A stretch of DNA of 64,000 nucleotides from Actinomadura chibensis NBRC 106107 (GCF_001552135.1 NZ_BCQP01000058.1:1-64000); one strand, 5' to 3'. Shown: positions 54,113 to 62,638, counted from the stretch's first letter. A program made the numbers and translations. Notes: generated by a model not told the origin, from the sequence alone.

Positions 54113-54415
54113 TCAGACCAGCGTGCTGGACTGCTCCGCCTTGGCGTAGTTCTCCGCCGCCGCGCCGATCTTCTTCGCGAAGTCCTGGGCGGTGTCGATC
54201 AGGAGCTTGGTGTCCTCGAAGGCGAACTGGATCGCGATCGGGTAGGCGGTGGAGGCGCCGGTGCAGGCGATGCTGAAGTCGCCGCCCTCCAGGTTGTACG
54301 TGCCGTCGCTGTTGAGGGCGTTTCCGGCGTTGGTGAGGCGGGGGACGACGACGTCGGTGATGTCCTTGCCGTGCAGGGCGATCCGCTGCGGGTCGGCCGA
54401 CTTGGTGGGAGCCAC
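54113..54415 (-). CDS. 100-residue T7SS partner protein with YxxxE signal, pair 2
   Basis: 100 residues. SADPQRIALHGKDITDVVV at the start, NLEGGDFSIACTGASTAYPI in the centre, and Y90-x3-E94 (NYAKAE) at the C-terminus. The GTG at 54415 has GAGAGG five bases upstream and gives the same length as the paralogues; an ATG at 54457 would add 14 residues. Likely partner of the large protein at 52654-54063. Confidence 0.75.
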   Translation of the reverse strand: MAPTKSADPQRIALHGKDITDVVVPRLTNAGNALNSDGTYNLEGGDFSIACTGASTAYPIAIQFAFEDTKLLIDTAQDFAKKIGAAAENYAKAEQSSTLV

Positions 54416-54519
54416 GGGTGCCTCTCGTATCGGGGGGCTCTCGCTGGTCCGGGACATACTAGGGCACGGACGATCTTCCGGAGTCGTCCTCCGAAGGAGA
54501 GAGGCCCCTCAGGAGAGGG

Positions 54520-55791
54520 TCATTTGTCCCACGGCGGGGTCTCGTCGCCGTACTTCTTCGTCCCGCCGGGGGTGTCGACCGAGCCGGACGTGGACGTGTG
54601 CCCCTTGCCGTCGTAGTTGATGCCCGAGGTGCCCTTCACGACGTCGCCGCCGTTGACCGTGGCGCTGCCGGAACTCGACACCTTGCCCTGGCCCGTCTCG
54701 AAGTTGTGCTCGCCCTCGATGCCGACCTTGCCCCCGGCGGTGGGGATCGGCACCTCCTGGTTGCCCGACTTCACCGACCCCGGCGTCGAGTACTCGGCCC
54801 CGGCGCCGTACTTGACGCTGCCGTGGTCGCCCCGGCCGATGCCGTCCTCGTCGGTGTACTCGACGTTGCCGTTGACGCCGAGCCCCACCGGCGTCTTGAC
54901 GCCGCCGGACACGTCGCCGCCCGCGAACCCGTGGTCGCCGTACTTGACGTGGCCGCCGCCGGTGACCTCGTAGCCGCCGGGCGTCTTCGCTGTCACGCCG
55001 CCGCCGACGTTCCACGTGTGGTTGGCGTTGCGGTCGGCGTCGAGGTCGACGTTGGAGATCGGCGAGCCCTTGCCTGGGCCGCGCGTCCCGGCGAAGGCGA
55101 GACCGGCGTTGACGGCGTTCTGGCCGAGGTTCGCGAGGGCGGCGGCCGAGCCGGTGGCCTGCGCCGTCATGAAGTCCGACAGCGCCTTGTCGTTGCCCTT
55201 GAACGCCTCGGCGGCCGCCGCGATCATGGACCCGCCCTGGAACACCATGGCCGCCATCTGCGCCGCCGCGGCGAGCACGCCGGTCGCGACGATCGTGATG
55301 GTCAGGCAGGTCGCGGCGATCGCCTCGCAGGTCGCGGTGATTTCCGCGGTGATGATCCCGGCGAGCGCGGCGGCGGCGACGGCGGCGAGCGCGGCGAGGA
55401 ACGTGCCCATCCCGATCGCGAAGATCGCGTAGACCATCAGGACCCACGCGAACGCGATCAGCGCGATGCTGACGGCCTGGCAGTAGATCTGCAGGACGTC
55501 GAGCTGCGAGATGAACTCCTGGACCTTCTTCTCGTAGGCCGGGCGGTCGTCGGCCGTCCAGTCCTCCGCGGAGATGGCGGACAGGCGCTGCTGCATGAGC
55601 GTCTTCGTCTGCTCGATGGCCTTGGCGGCCTCGTCCCACGACTGGCTGGCCTTCTCCAGGTTCGTCGGGTTGCCCTTCGCCAGCTTGAACTGGAACCCGA
55701 TCATCACGGCCGGAGGCAGGATGAACTGCGCGACGCCGACCTCCATGTCGGCGGTGCCCATGAGTGTGTCGTAGGAATTGAAGGCGCCCAT
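54520..55791 (-). CDS. Large T7SS effector-like protein, pair 3
   Basis: 423 residues. A short N-terminus leads to the helical WXG-like region (SQSWDEAAKAIEQ; EDWTADDRPAYEKKVQEF), a hydrophobic centre (about 110-210), then the longest Gly-rich strand repeat region of the three (YTDEDGIGRGDHGSVKYGAG; SSSGSATVNGG), ending in GDETPPWDK. GAGGGGG precedes the ATG. Unlike pairs 1 and 2 no tubby-like gene follows; the next gene downstream is the pair 2 partner. Confidence 0.65.
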   Translation of the reverse strand: MGAFNSYDTLMGTADMEVGVAQFILPPAVMIGFQFKLAKGNPTNLEKASQSWDEAAKAIEQTKTLMQQRLSAISAEDWTADDRPAYEKKVQEFISQLDVLQIYCQAVSIALIAFAWVLMVYAIFAIGMGTFLAALAAVAAAALAGIITAEITATCEAIAATCLTITIVATGVLAAAAQMAAMVFQGGSMIAAAAEAFKGNDKALSDFMTAQATGSAAALANLGQNAVNAGLAFAGTRGPGKGSPISNVDLDADRNANHTWNVGGGVTAKTPGGYEVTGGGHVKYGDHGFAGGDVSGGVKTPVGLGVNGNVEYTDEDGIGRGDHGSVKYGAGAEYSTPGSVKSGNQEVPIPTAGGKVGIEGEHNFETGQGKVSSSGSATVNGGDVVKGTSGINYDGKGHTSTSGSVDTPGGTKKYGDETPPWDK

Positions 55792-55808
55792 CGCCGCGTC
55801 CCCCTCGC

Positions 55809-56111
55809 TCAGACGTACTTGATCGTGCTGGACGTTTCCGCGCCGCCGTAGTTCTTCGCGGCGGTGGCCAGGTTCTTGGAGAATCCGTCGAGCATCTCCA
55901 GATGGGTGTTCAGGTCCTCGTAGACGAACTGGAGACCCATCGGATAGGCCATGGACGCCATCGTGCCGGTGATGCTGAAGTCGCCGCCCTCGATCGTCCC
56001 GTTGTCGTTGAGGGTCTTGCGCGCCTTCTCCAGTGCCGGGCGGATCTCGCTCGTGATCTCCTTGCCGTGCTGGTCGATCCGCGCTGGGTTGACCTTGAGT
56101 TCGCCGCCCAC
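55809..56111 (-). CDS. 100-residue T7SS partner protein with YxxxE signal, pair 3
   Basis: 100 residues from the GTG at 56111, chosen because GAAGGG lies seven bases upstream and the length then equals both paralogues. A GTG at 56192 would add 27 Gly/Asp-rich residues. Motifs: VNPARIDQHGKEIT, IEGGDFSITGTMASMAYP, and Y88-x3-E92 (NYGGAE). It is the first gene of the minus-strand array and is divergent from mycosin 3. Confidence 0.7.
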   Translation of the reverse strand: MGGELKVNPARIDQHGKEITSEIRPALEKARKTLNDNGTIEGGDFSITGTMASMAYPMGLQFVYEDLNTHLEMLDGFSKNLATAAKNYGGAETSSTIKYV

Positions 56112-56427
56112 ACCGCCGCCCTTCGCCTCGTCGCGCCCGCCGGCGCCCTCCGGCAAAGGCGCCCCTTGGACGTGTTGGATGTCGTCCGACACACGGATTG
56201 TTCGCGATCGGTTCGTCCGCCGGTGGAATTCCGCCGGCGGGACGTCCCGGAATAGCAGACCGTATCCCCGTCGGTACCGAAGGATAGGTCATCATGGTCA
56301 TCTGTCCACGTCCATCGGACGAAGTCACCATGGCGCCTCAGCTTTGTGCCGGGCGGCGTCGGCCTCGCCGGGCGGCGTTCCGTCCGGGACGTCCTCTAAA
56401 GTCATGTCCGGCGAAAGGAGCTCCCCC

Positions 56428-57729
56428 ATGCGATGGACCGCCGTCGCCGTCCTGGCCGGATGCCTCGCGCCCACGGCGGCCTTCTTCACGGCGCCCGCCG
56501 CCGAGGCGGCGCCCGCCGCACGGACGGCGCCGGTCGCGCCGACGACACCGGCCACCCGCACGAAGCCGCCGACCCGCACGACACCGCCCGCGCGCACGAC
56601 ACCGGCCACGCGGACCGCGCCGCGGGCGCCGCAGGGGTGCGAGGCGCCCCGGGGGGTCATGACCGCGCAGCAGATCAACGAGAACGGGCCGCCCTGGGCG
56701 CAGCAGATCCTCAACTTCGGCGCCGCGCACGAGCACGCCACCGGGCGCGGCGTGAAGGTCGCGGTCGTCGACAGCGGCGTCTCCGCGGCCAACCCGCAGC
56801 TCGCCGGGCAGGTGCTGAAGGGCGCCGACGTCTCCGGGACGGGCCCGGACGACTGCATCGGCCACGGCACCTGGGTCGCCGGGATCATCGCCGCGAAGCA
56901 GGGCGTCACCCCGTTCTACGGCGTCGCGCCGGACGCGAAGATCATCCCGATCAAGTTCGCGGGCAAGTCGAGCGGCGTCGACAGCGGGCTCGCCGCGAAG
57001 GGCATCGACGCGGCGGTGCGGCTCGGCGCGGACGTCATCAACGTCTCGACCCAGTCGCTCGGCGACGACCCGCGGCTGCGCGCGTCCGTCGAGAACGCGA
57101 TCGCGAAGGGCGTCGTCGTGGTGGCGGCGGCGGGCAACATCGACCCGAAGAAGGGCACCGTGCCGGGCCTCATGTACCCGGGCGCGTACCGGGGCGTGAT
57201 CTCGGTGGGCGCCGTGGGGCACGACGGCCAGGTCACGACGTTCTCCAACCCGGCCACCCCGGTCTCGGTCATCGCGCCAGGCAAGGACATCGTCACCACG
57301 GCCCCGGACGGCACCTACGCGGTCGCCGAGCAGGGCACGAGCTTCGCCACCCCGTTCGTCGCCGGGCTCGCCGCGCTGATCAAGCAGGTGTATCCGAACA
57401 TCACGCCCGCGCAGGTCAAGCAGCGGATCGAGGGCACGGCCGACGGCAGCAAGGGCGCGGGCAGCGGACACGGCATGATCAACCCGTTCGAGGCGCTGAC
57501 CGCGGTGAACGTCGGCGCCGCCGGACGGCCGGGCGCCGCGCAGCCGGTGCGGATCGCGATGGCCGACCGGACCGACCCGACGACGCGCAACGTGGCGCTC
57601 GGCATCACCGGCGGCGCCCTCGGCGCGGCGGCGCTGGTGGTGGCGGCCGGGATGCTGATCCCGCTCGGCAGGCGGCGCGGGTGGCGGCCCGGCTACGTCC
57701 GCGTCTCCGCCGACCGCCCGCAGGACTAG
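56428..57729 (+). CDS. Mycosin-like subtilisin protease (third copy)
   Basis: 433 residues. Signal peptide, a Thr/Pro/Arg linker with TRT repeats, subtilase domain with Asp115 (VAVVDSGVS), His146 (IGHGTWVAG), Asn237 (AAAGNID) and Ser305 (GTSFATPFVAG), and a C-terminal membrane helix (about 395-418) with a short basic tail. The triad is complete. It resembles MycP in topology but lacks the N-terminal DQWWFSAW stretch of copies A and B, so it belongs to a different subgroup. AAAGGAG lies seven bases upstream. Its position beside the effector array suggests it processes those proteins. Confidence 0.85.
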   Translation: MRWTAVAVLAGCLAPTAAFFTAPAAEAAPAARTAPVAPTTPATRTKPPTRTTPPARTTPATRTAPRAPQGCEAPRGVMTAQQINENGPPWAQQILNFGAAHEHATGRGVKVAVVDSGVSAANPQLAGQVLKGADVSGTGPDDCIGHGTWVAGIIAAKQGVTPFYGVAPDAKIIPIKFAGKSSGVDSGLAAKGIDAAVRLGADVINVSTQSLGDDPRLRASVENAIAKGVVVVAAAGNIDPKKGTVPGLMYPGAYRGVISVGAVGHDGQVTTFSNPATPVSVIAPGKDIVTTAPDGTYAVAEQGTSFATPFVAGLAALIKQVYPNITPAQVKQRIEGTADGSKGAGSGHGMINPFEALTAVNVGAAGRPGAAQPVRIAMADRTDPTTRNVALGITGGALGAAALVVAAGMLIPLGRRRGWRPGYVRVSADRPQD

Positions 57730-57808
57730 GACGGGCGCCGCGCTCCCGCCCCTTCGACGCCGGGGACGTTTCCGGCAAGGCGGGAACGCGGCCATTACCA
57801 TCGGGCGG

Positions 57809-58513
57809 GTGCAGTCGTACGGAGCCGTCCCCCCGCCGTCCCCGGCGCCGCCCGCCGGACGGCGGACGCGCCGCTGGGCGGTGCCGCTTTCCGTGGGGTG
57901 CGCGGCGGCGGTCCTCGTGCCGGTGCTGTGGGTGACGGGCGGTTTCAAGGAGACGCCGAAGGAGCCGGTGAAACGGCCGGGGCGTCCGCTCGACCTCGGG
58001 TTGTTCGACGTCACGGTCCGCGACGCGCGGATCGGGCTCGCGACCGCCAATTTCGGGAGCGCCAGGGAGCGCTTCCTCATCGTCCGGATGAGGGTCGTCA
58101 ACAAGGGCAAGGAGACCGAGTCGCTCGGCCAGGGCGGGCTGTCGGACGGGGTGTCCGCGCTGACCAGGGCCGGGAAATGGGTGCGGCCCGAGCGGATCGA
58201 GGGCGTGGCGGCCGGGGCGAAGACCGACGTCGTCCAGCCGGGGCTGCCGGTCGAGGCGTCGGCGATGTGGAAGATGGGCCCGGCGGACGCGCCCCGCAAG
58301 CTGACCGTCGGCTTGCGCGAATGGAAGTACGACCACGGGTTCACCGACAGCACCTTCAACTGGACGGTCGACCGCGAGGACGACACCCTCGCCGGCCGCC
58401 TCACCCTCGACGTCGCCGCACTCCCCGTCCAGCCGCAGCCGCCCGCCGTCCGCACGCCCGCCGGGCGGACGCCCGCCGTCCCGGCGCCGCGGCCCACCGG
58501 GAGTCGCCGGTGA
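57809..58513 (+). CDS. Single-pass membrane protein with beta-rich ectodomain (1 of 3)
   Basis: 234 residues. A Pro-rich basic N-terminus, one membrane helix (about 25-44) and an ectodomain with FLIVRMRVVNKGKETESL, a pattern common to DUF4352-like immunoglobulin-type domains. It ends in a Pro/Ala/Arg tail. The stop overlaps the next start (GTGA). It follows mycosin 3 by 79 bp on the same strand. Function unknown. Confidence 0.7.
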   Translation: MQSYGAVPPPSPAPPAGRRTRRWAVPLSVGCAAAVLVPVLWVTGGFKETPKEPVKRPGRPLDLGLFDVTVRDARIGLATANFGSARERFLIVRMRVVNKGKETESLGQGGLSDGVSALTRAGKWVRPERIEGVAAGAKTDVVQPGLPVEASAMWKMGPADAPRKLTVGLREWKYDHGFTDSTFNWTVDREDDTLAGRLTLDVAALPVQPQPPAVRTPAGRTPAVPAPRPTGSRR

Positions 58514-59112
58514 ACGCGCGCAGAGTGCTGCTGAACTGCGGCGCCGGAATCGGCGGGACGGCCCTGCTCGCCGCCGCGATGTGGCTGCATTCCATCCGCC
58601 CGGAGGTCAAGGCGGCGGCGCTGGAGCCGATCCGGAACGGCGGCCGGATCGGCGCGGACGTGACCAACCGCGATTTCACCGTCCGTGTCGAGAAAGTGGA
58701 CGCCGCGAAATCGCTCGCGCCCGGATTGAGCCTCGGCGATCCGCCCCCGATCGGGACGGACGGCGTCTACCTCATCGTCCGGGCGAAGGCGACGAGCGAA
58801 CGCGAGCCCCTCGAACTGCGGACGGCGGAACTGGAGACCCGGGGCGGATACACGTACCGGCAGGACCCGCGCACCGGCTCCGTATCCGGTTCGCAGCCGA
58901 CCTTCCAGCCGATGATCTGGACGGCCGCGGCATTCGTGTTCGAGCTTCCGAAGGACCGCCTCGAAGGCGCGCACCTGGTCGTCGGGACGGGCGGCCTCCT
59001 GCCGCAACTGTCCGCCGCCGCCGACATCGACCTCGGCATCACCGCGGGCCGCGCGGCCGAACTGCTCCGCGCGGCGGCCGACCGGTACGACGTCGAGAAG
59101 GGCGCGCCATGA
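58510..59112 (+). CDS. Single-pass membrane protein with beta-rich ectodomain (2 of 3)
   Basis: 200 residues. An N-terminal membrane helix (about 8-27) is followed by an ectodomain with VYLIVRAKATSEREPLELRTA, parallel to its neighbours. GTG start overlapping the upstream stop and ATGA overlap with the downstream start. It probably forms a hetero-oligomer with the flanking proteins. Confidence 0.7.
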   Translation: MNARRVLLNCGAGIGGTALLAAAMWLHSIRPEVKAAALEPIRNGGRIGADVTNRDFTVRVEKVDAAKSLAPGLSLGDPPPIGTDGVYLIVRAKATSEREPLELRTAELETRGGYTYRQDPRTGSVSGSQPTFQPMIWTAAAFVFELPKDRLEGAHLVVGTGGLLPQLSAAADIDLGITAGRAAELLRAAADRYDVEKGAP

Positions 59113-59690
59113 CGGCGGCGGAGACCCGGCCCCAGCCGATCATCCGGCCGGATTCGGAGGAGGAGACCGGACGGCTACGCCCGCTCGACCGCCGGATTCT
59201 CCAGGCGATCGCGCTCGTCTGCGCCGTTTCCGCCATTCTCGTCATCCAGTGGAAGGACGAGAGGAACAACGTCCAGAAGAACCTCAAGCCGCCGGAGAAG
59301 GTGACGAGCGTCCGGGAAGGGCAGATCGGCGAACTCGTCGGCGCGCAATGGAAAGTGATGGGACGGCAGACGGCCCGCCCCCTCACCGGCGGCGACGGCA
59401 ACGACGTGGTCGAGTTGCGAATGACCGTCGCCGTCCGTCCGGGGGACGCGGCCAGCGCGAAATCGGTCGACTCCTACGGCCTCACCTACCGGTTCCTGGA
59501 CGATGAGGGCCGCGAATGGTCGGCCCTCGGCATCAAGGACGGCGCCCCGCGCCCGGGCGTCCCGATGCGCGTGACGGTCAGGGGGACGGTGCCCCGGACC
59601 AAGGCTGATTCGCTGGACCTGCAGGTCCGACCGCCGAAACTGGAGCGGAAGCAGGGGGAACCACTGGTTTCGCTGCGGTTCGAGCACTGA
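59109..59690 (+). CDS. Single-pass membrane protein with beta-rich ectodomain (3 of 3)
   Basis: 193 residues. An acidic cytoplasmic N-terminus, one membrane helix (about 30-47) and an ectodomain with VVELRMTVAVRPG and LTYRFLDDEGREWSALGI. Same plan as the two overlapping genes upstream. Its last ~113 bp overlap, on the opposite strand, the end of the membrane protein gene at 59578-60879. Confidence 0.7.
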   Translation: MTAAETRPQPIIRPDSEEETGRLRPLDRRILQAIALVCAVSAILVIQWKDERNNVQKNLKPPEKVTSVREGQIGELVGAQWKVMGRQTARPLTGGDGNDVVELRMTVAVRPGDAASAKSVDSYGLTYRFLDDEGREWSALGIKDGAPRPGVPMRVTVRGTVPRTKADSLDLQVRPPKLERKQGEPLVSLRFEH

Positions 59691-60879
59691 CCCGCGCCAT
59701 CACCAGGTTGAACGCGGCGGCGAGCAGGCAGATCCGCAGGATCTCGAAGACGAGCTCCGTCCCGTATCCGACGAACGGCAGCGCCTGGATCCACCAGGTC
59801 ACCTCGTGCGGGCCGATCAGCTCGTAGACGACGCGGCGGGACGCGTCCTCCGCGACGTCCAGCCCGGCGAACAGGGCGCAGAACGTAGCGAACGGCATCA
59901 TCCCGGACCGGCGGACGAGCCTCAGCCCGTACCAGGCGGGCAGCCACATCTCGCGGAAGCCGCGGGTGAGCAGCTCGCGGACGCTGCCCGTCCGGCCGAC
60001 GCCGCCCGCGCGGGCGAGCCGCCGCGCCGCCCGGCCGCGGCCGAGCACGACCTGCTCGTCGCCCGCGTCCAGGCCGAGGATCACCCCGGCGATCACCAGC
60101 CAGATCAGCGCGCCGAGCACCGCGTCCTTGAACGGCGGCCACAGGTCGAGGACGGGCCCGGCGGTGTCGGTCACCCACGTCCACGCCTGCCGGGCGGTCA
60201 GCCAGTCGACGCCCTCGCCGCGCAGGTGGTCGATGGTGAAGATGCCGAACAGCGCGAAGTTGACCTCGAAGAAGGCGACGAGGGCGCCGATCGCGCGGGG
60301 CAGCCGCTCCTCCAGCCGCCATTCCGCGGCGACCTTCACGACGAACAGCCCGGCGGTGAGGCCGATCGCGAGGCCGACGTGCTTCTCCAGCGACAGCAGC
60401 ATCCCGAGGCCCTCGATCTGCCCCTGGACGCCGTTCTCGGCGAAGCCGCGGCTCGTCGCCATGTTCGCGAACTCGCGGGCGTCCTCCGCCTGGAGGCCCC
60501 AGGCCAGGTAGAAGATGACGAACGGGAGGGCGGCGCGGCCGGTCGCGCCGATCACCGACTCCTCGTTGCCGACCGCCCAGGGCGTCAGGTCGCCGTCCGC
60601 CTCCCGGGCGTGGACGACGTCGAGGCCCTCGCGGACGCTGTGCACCATCAGCACGGCGACGGTCAGCGTGATGACGACCAGCAGCCCGATCGTCGTGATG
60701 GGCGCGACCGTCCCGATCGCGCCCTTCTTCGTGCCGAGCTCGTAGCCCGCGTACATCGCGCCGTAGCGGAGCAGCTCGCCGACCGTGAACCAGAGGGCGA
60801 GCGGCAGGGCGAACCGTCCCGCGAGCTTCAGCGTCGCCCACGGAAGGATCAGCGGCGACCGCGCGGACATTCCGAACAT
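59578..60879 (-). CDS. Multi-pass membrane protein of unknown function
   Basis: 433 residues with about eight to nine hydrophobic segments (for example FALPLALWFTVGELL, TTIGLLVVITLTVAVLMV, GALIWLVIAGVILGL), and a Pro/Ala-rich cytoplasmic tail. No transporter motif recognised. The C-terminal 37 codons overlap the convergent small membrane gene. The ATG at 60879 is used; a second ATG three codons on is possible. Confidence 0.7.
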   Translation of the reverse strand: MFGMSARSPLILPWATLKLAGRFALPLALWFTVGELLRYGAMYAGYELGTKKGAIGTVAPITTIGLLVVITLTVAVLMVHSVREGLDVVHAREADGDLTPWAVGNEESVIGATGRAALPFVIFYLAWGLQAEDAREFANMATSRGFAENGVQGQIEGLGMLLSLEKHVGLAIGLTAGLFVVKVAAEWRLEERLPRAIGALVAFFEVNFALFGIFTIDHLRGEGVDWLTARQAWTWVTDTAGPVLDLWPPFKDAVLGALIWLVIAGVILGLDAGDEQVVLGRGRAARRLARAGGVGRTGSVRELLTRGFREMWLPAWYGLRLVRRSGMMPFATFCALFAGLDVAEDASRRVVYELIGPHEVTWWIQALPFVGYGTELVFEILRICLLAAAFNLVMARVSARTAAKPVVPPASAPVSAVGPAGPANQPWSGAPSP

Positions 60880-60941
60880 CGCGCCCGATCGTATCGGGGC
60901 GGGCCGCCGATCCGAGCGTGCCGGCTTGTACCGGCAAAGAG

Positions 60942-60978
60942 CGGACCCCGCCGCCCGCGGAGCGGGCGACGGGGTCCG
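60942..60978 (-). terminator. Terminator of the sulfur operon
   Basis: 17-bp stem with one mismatch: CGGACCCCGCCGCCCGC pairs with GCGGGCGACGGGGTCCG around a 3-base loop, about 20 bp after the sseC stop on the minus strand and followed by CTCTTT. Confidence 0.8.
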
Positions 60979-60996
60979 GCTAGACGTCTCGGCGCG

Positions 60997-61308
60997 TCAG
61001 ATCGCGACCTGCAGCCCGGCGACCTCGCCGGTCTTGGCCGTGACGGCGTTGTCGACGCTGACGCCGCCCGCCGCGAGGACGCGGACCGTCCAGTCGCCGT
61101 CGGCGGCGAAGAACCGGAACACGCCCTCCTCGCCGGTGACGACCTCGGCGGTGAACTCGCCCGTCGAGTCGAGCAGGCGGGCGTAGGCGCTCGACACGGG
61201 GGCGCCGTCACGGGTGACGGTGCCCTGGATCACGGCCTCGTTGGTGAGGTCGACGGTCGCCGGCAGGTGCGCCGTCTGTTCGGGCGCTGCGCATCCCTGC
61301 GTGGTCAT
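60997..61308 (-). CDS. sseC: DUF1416 protein (SseC-like)
   Basis: 103 residues. DUF1416 pattern: IQGTVTRDGAPVSSAYARLL, GEFTAEVVTGEEGVFRFF and WTVRVLAAGG, a beta-sandwich. In mycobacteria the homologue follows the thiosulfate sulfurtransferase gene, exactly as here. GGAGGAGAA precedes the ATG. Probably part of sulfur transfer or cysteine supply; its molecular role is not established. Confidence 0.9.
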   Translation of the reverse strand: MTTQGCAAPEQTAHLPATVDLTNEAVIQGTVTRDGAPVSSAYARLLDSTGEFTAEVVTGEEGVFRFFAADGDWTVRVLAAGGVSVDNAVTAKTGEVAGLQVAI

Positions 61309-61354
61309 TTCTCCTCCATCTCGGAGCACTTCGTGGCGTGGCCGGTGAGTCGGT

Positions 61355-62194
61355 CTACTTGGGGGCGCCCAGCTCGATCGGGACGCCGACGAGCGAGCCG
61401 TACTCGGTCCAGGAGCCGTCGTAGTTCTTGACGTCCTGGAGGCCGAGCAGCTCGCGGAGCGCGAACCAGGTGTGCGAGGAGCGCTCACCGATCCGGCAGT
61501 AGGCGATGGTGGGCTTGTTCAGGTCGACGCCCGCCTCGCTGTACAGCTCGCGGAGCTCGTCGTCGGAGCGGAACGTGCCGTCGTCGTTGGCCGCCTTCGA
61601 CCACGGGATGCTGCGCGCGGTCGGGACGTGCCCGGCCCGCTGCGACTGCTCCTGCGGCAGGTGCGCCGGGGCGAGCAGCTTGCCGCTGAACTCGTCCGGC
61701 GAGCGGACGTCGATCAGGTTCTTCGTGCCGATCGCGTCGACGACCTCGTCGCGGAACGCGCGGATCGAGAGGTCCTGGTCCTTGGCCGTGTACTCGGTCT
61801 TCGGCCGCGACGGGACGTCGGTGACGAGCTCGCGCGAGTCGAGCTCCCACTTCTTGCGGCCGCCGTCGAGCAGCTTCACCTTGTCGTGCCCGTACAGCTT
61901 GAAGTACCAGTACGCGTACGCGGCGAACCAGTTGTTGTTGCCGCCGTAGAGGATCACCAGGTCGTCGTTGGCGATGCCCTTGGCGGACAGCAGCTGCTCG
62001 AAGCCGGTCTTGTCGACGAAGTCGCGGCGGACCGGGTCCTGCAGCTCGGTCTTCCAGTCGATCTTCACGGCGCCACGGATGTGGCCCTTGTCGTAGGCGG
62101 AGACGTCCTCGTCGACCTCGACGAGAACCAGACCGGGGTCGTCCAGGTGGGACTCCACCCAGTCGGTGTCCACCAGGACGTCGGAGCGGCTCAT
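61355..62194 (-). CDS. Thiosulfate sulfurtransferase (rhodanese, CysA2/SseA type)
   Basis: 279 residues, two rhodanese domains. The C-terminal domain carries the active Cys233 in AYCRIGERSSHTW. The N-terminal domain is inactive, with VILYGGNNNWFAAYAYW and LLDGGRKKW. It transfers sulfane sulfur from thiosulfate to acceptors in the cytoplasm. ATG at 62194 with AGGAAGG seven bases away; the start overlaps the DUF4395 stop by four bases. Middle gene of the leader-DUF4395-rhodanese-sseC operon. Confidence 0.93.
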   Translation of the reverse strand: MSRSDVLVDTDWVESHLDDPGLVLVEVDEDVSAYDKGHIRGAVKIDWKTELQDPVRRDFVDKTGFEQLLSAKGIANDDLVILYGGNNNWFAAYAYWYFKLYGHDKVKLLDGGRKKWELDSRELVTDVPSRPKTEYTAKDQDLSIRAFRDEVVDAIGTKNLIDVRSPDEFSGKLLAPAHLPQEQSQRAGHVPTARSIPWSKAANDDGTFRSDDELRELYSEAGVDLNKPTIAYCRIGERSSHTWFALRELLGLQDVKNYDGSWTEYGSLVGVPIELGAPK

Positions 62195-62631
62195 GCGGGA
62201 ACCTTCCTCTCGGAGCGAACTTTCTTCGCAGTGAAACGACGGATGAGCAGATACATCTCGCACCCGAGGCAGAACCCGAACACCGCGTTCAGGAACGCCG
62301 CCGCCAGGGCGAGGGCGGTGGCACCGATGCCGAGCCAGGTGGTCCCCGTCGCGTAACCGGCCGTCCCGACCAGGGCGAACACGAGGCCGACGCCCTGCGC
62401 GAAGCGGGGCGGGGCCGCGTCCTCCAGTTCGCCCGGCGGCGCGAGCCGGGGTCGGACCAGCACCTTGAACACCAGACCGTACGGGGCGTACCGGAGGCCG
62501 AGGAAGGTCGCGATGGCGAACACGACGGCCTGAGCGGCGAGCAGTGCCCAGCTTCCGGTCACCAGGACCGCGATGAGGACGACCGTGGTGACGAGTGCCG
62601 CGAAGCGCGGCCCACGTGGGTCAACCTGCAT
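62191..62631 (-). CDS. DUF4395 membrane protein
   Basis: 146 residues with four membrane helices. Typical DUF4395 motifs are VDPRGPRFAA at the start and NAVFGFCLGCEMYLL near the end, whose CxxC may react with sulfur species. First structural gene of the sulfur operon, overlapping the rhodanese start. GGAG lies seven bases upstream and falls inside a small hairpin. Confidence 0.88.
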   Translation of the reverse strand: MQVDPRGPRFAALVTTVVLIAVLVTGSWALLAAQAVVFAIATFLGLRYAPYGLVFKVLVRPRLAPPGELEDAAPPRFAQGVGLVFALVGTAGYATGTTWLGIGATALALAAAFLNAVFGFCLGCEMYLLIRRFTAKKVRSERKVPA

Positions 62632-62638
62632 CGGGGTG

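Noticed and set aside
49844..55791. Large paired proteins as LXG toxins or outer-membrane porins
   Set aside because: No LXG motif or known toxin domain, and no porin family signature; only a general hydrophobic-plus-beta layout is supported.
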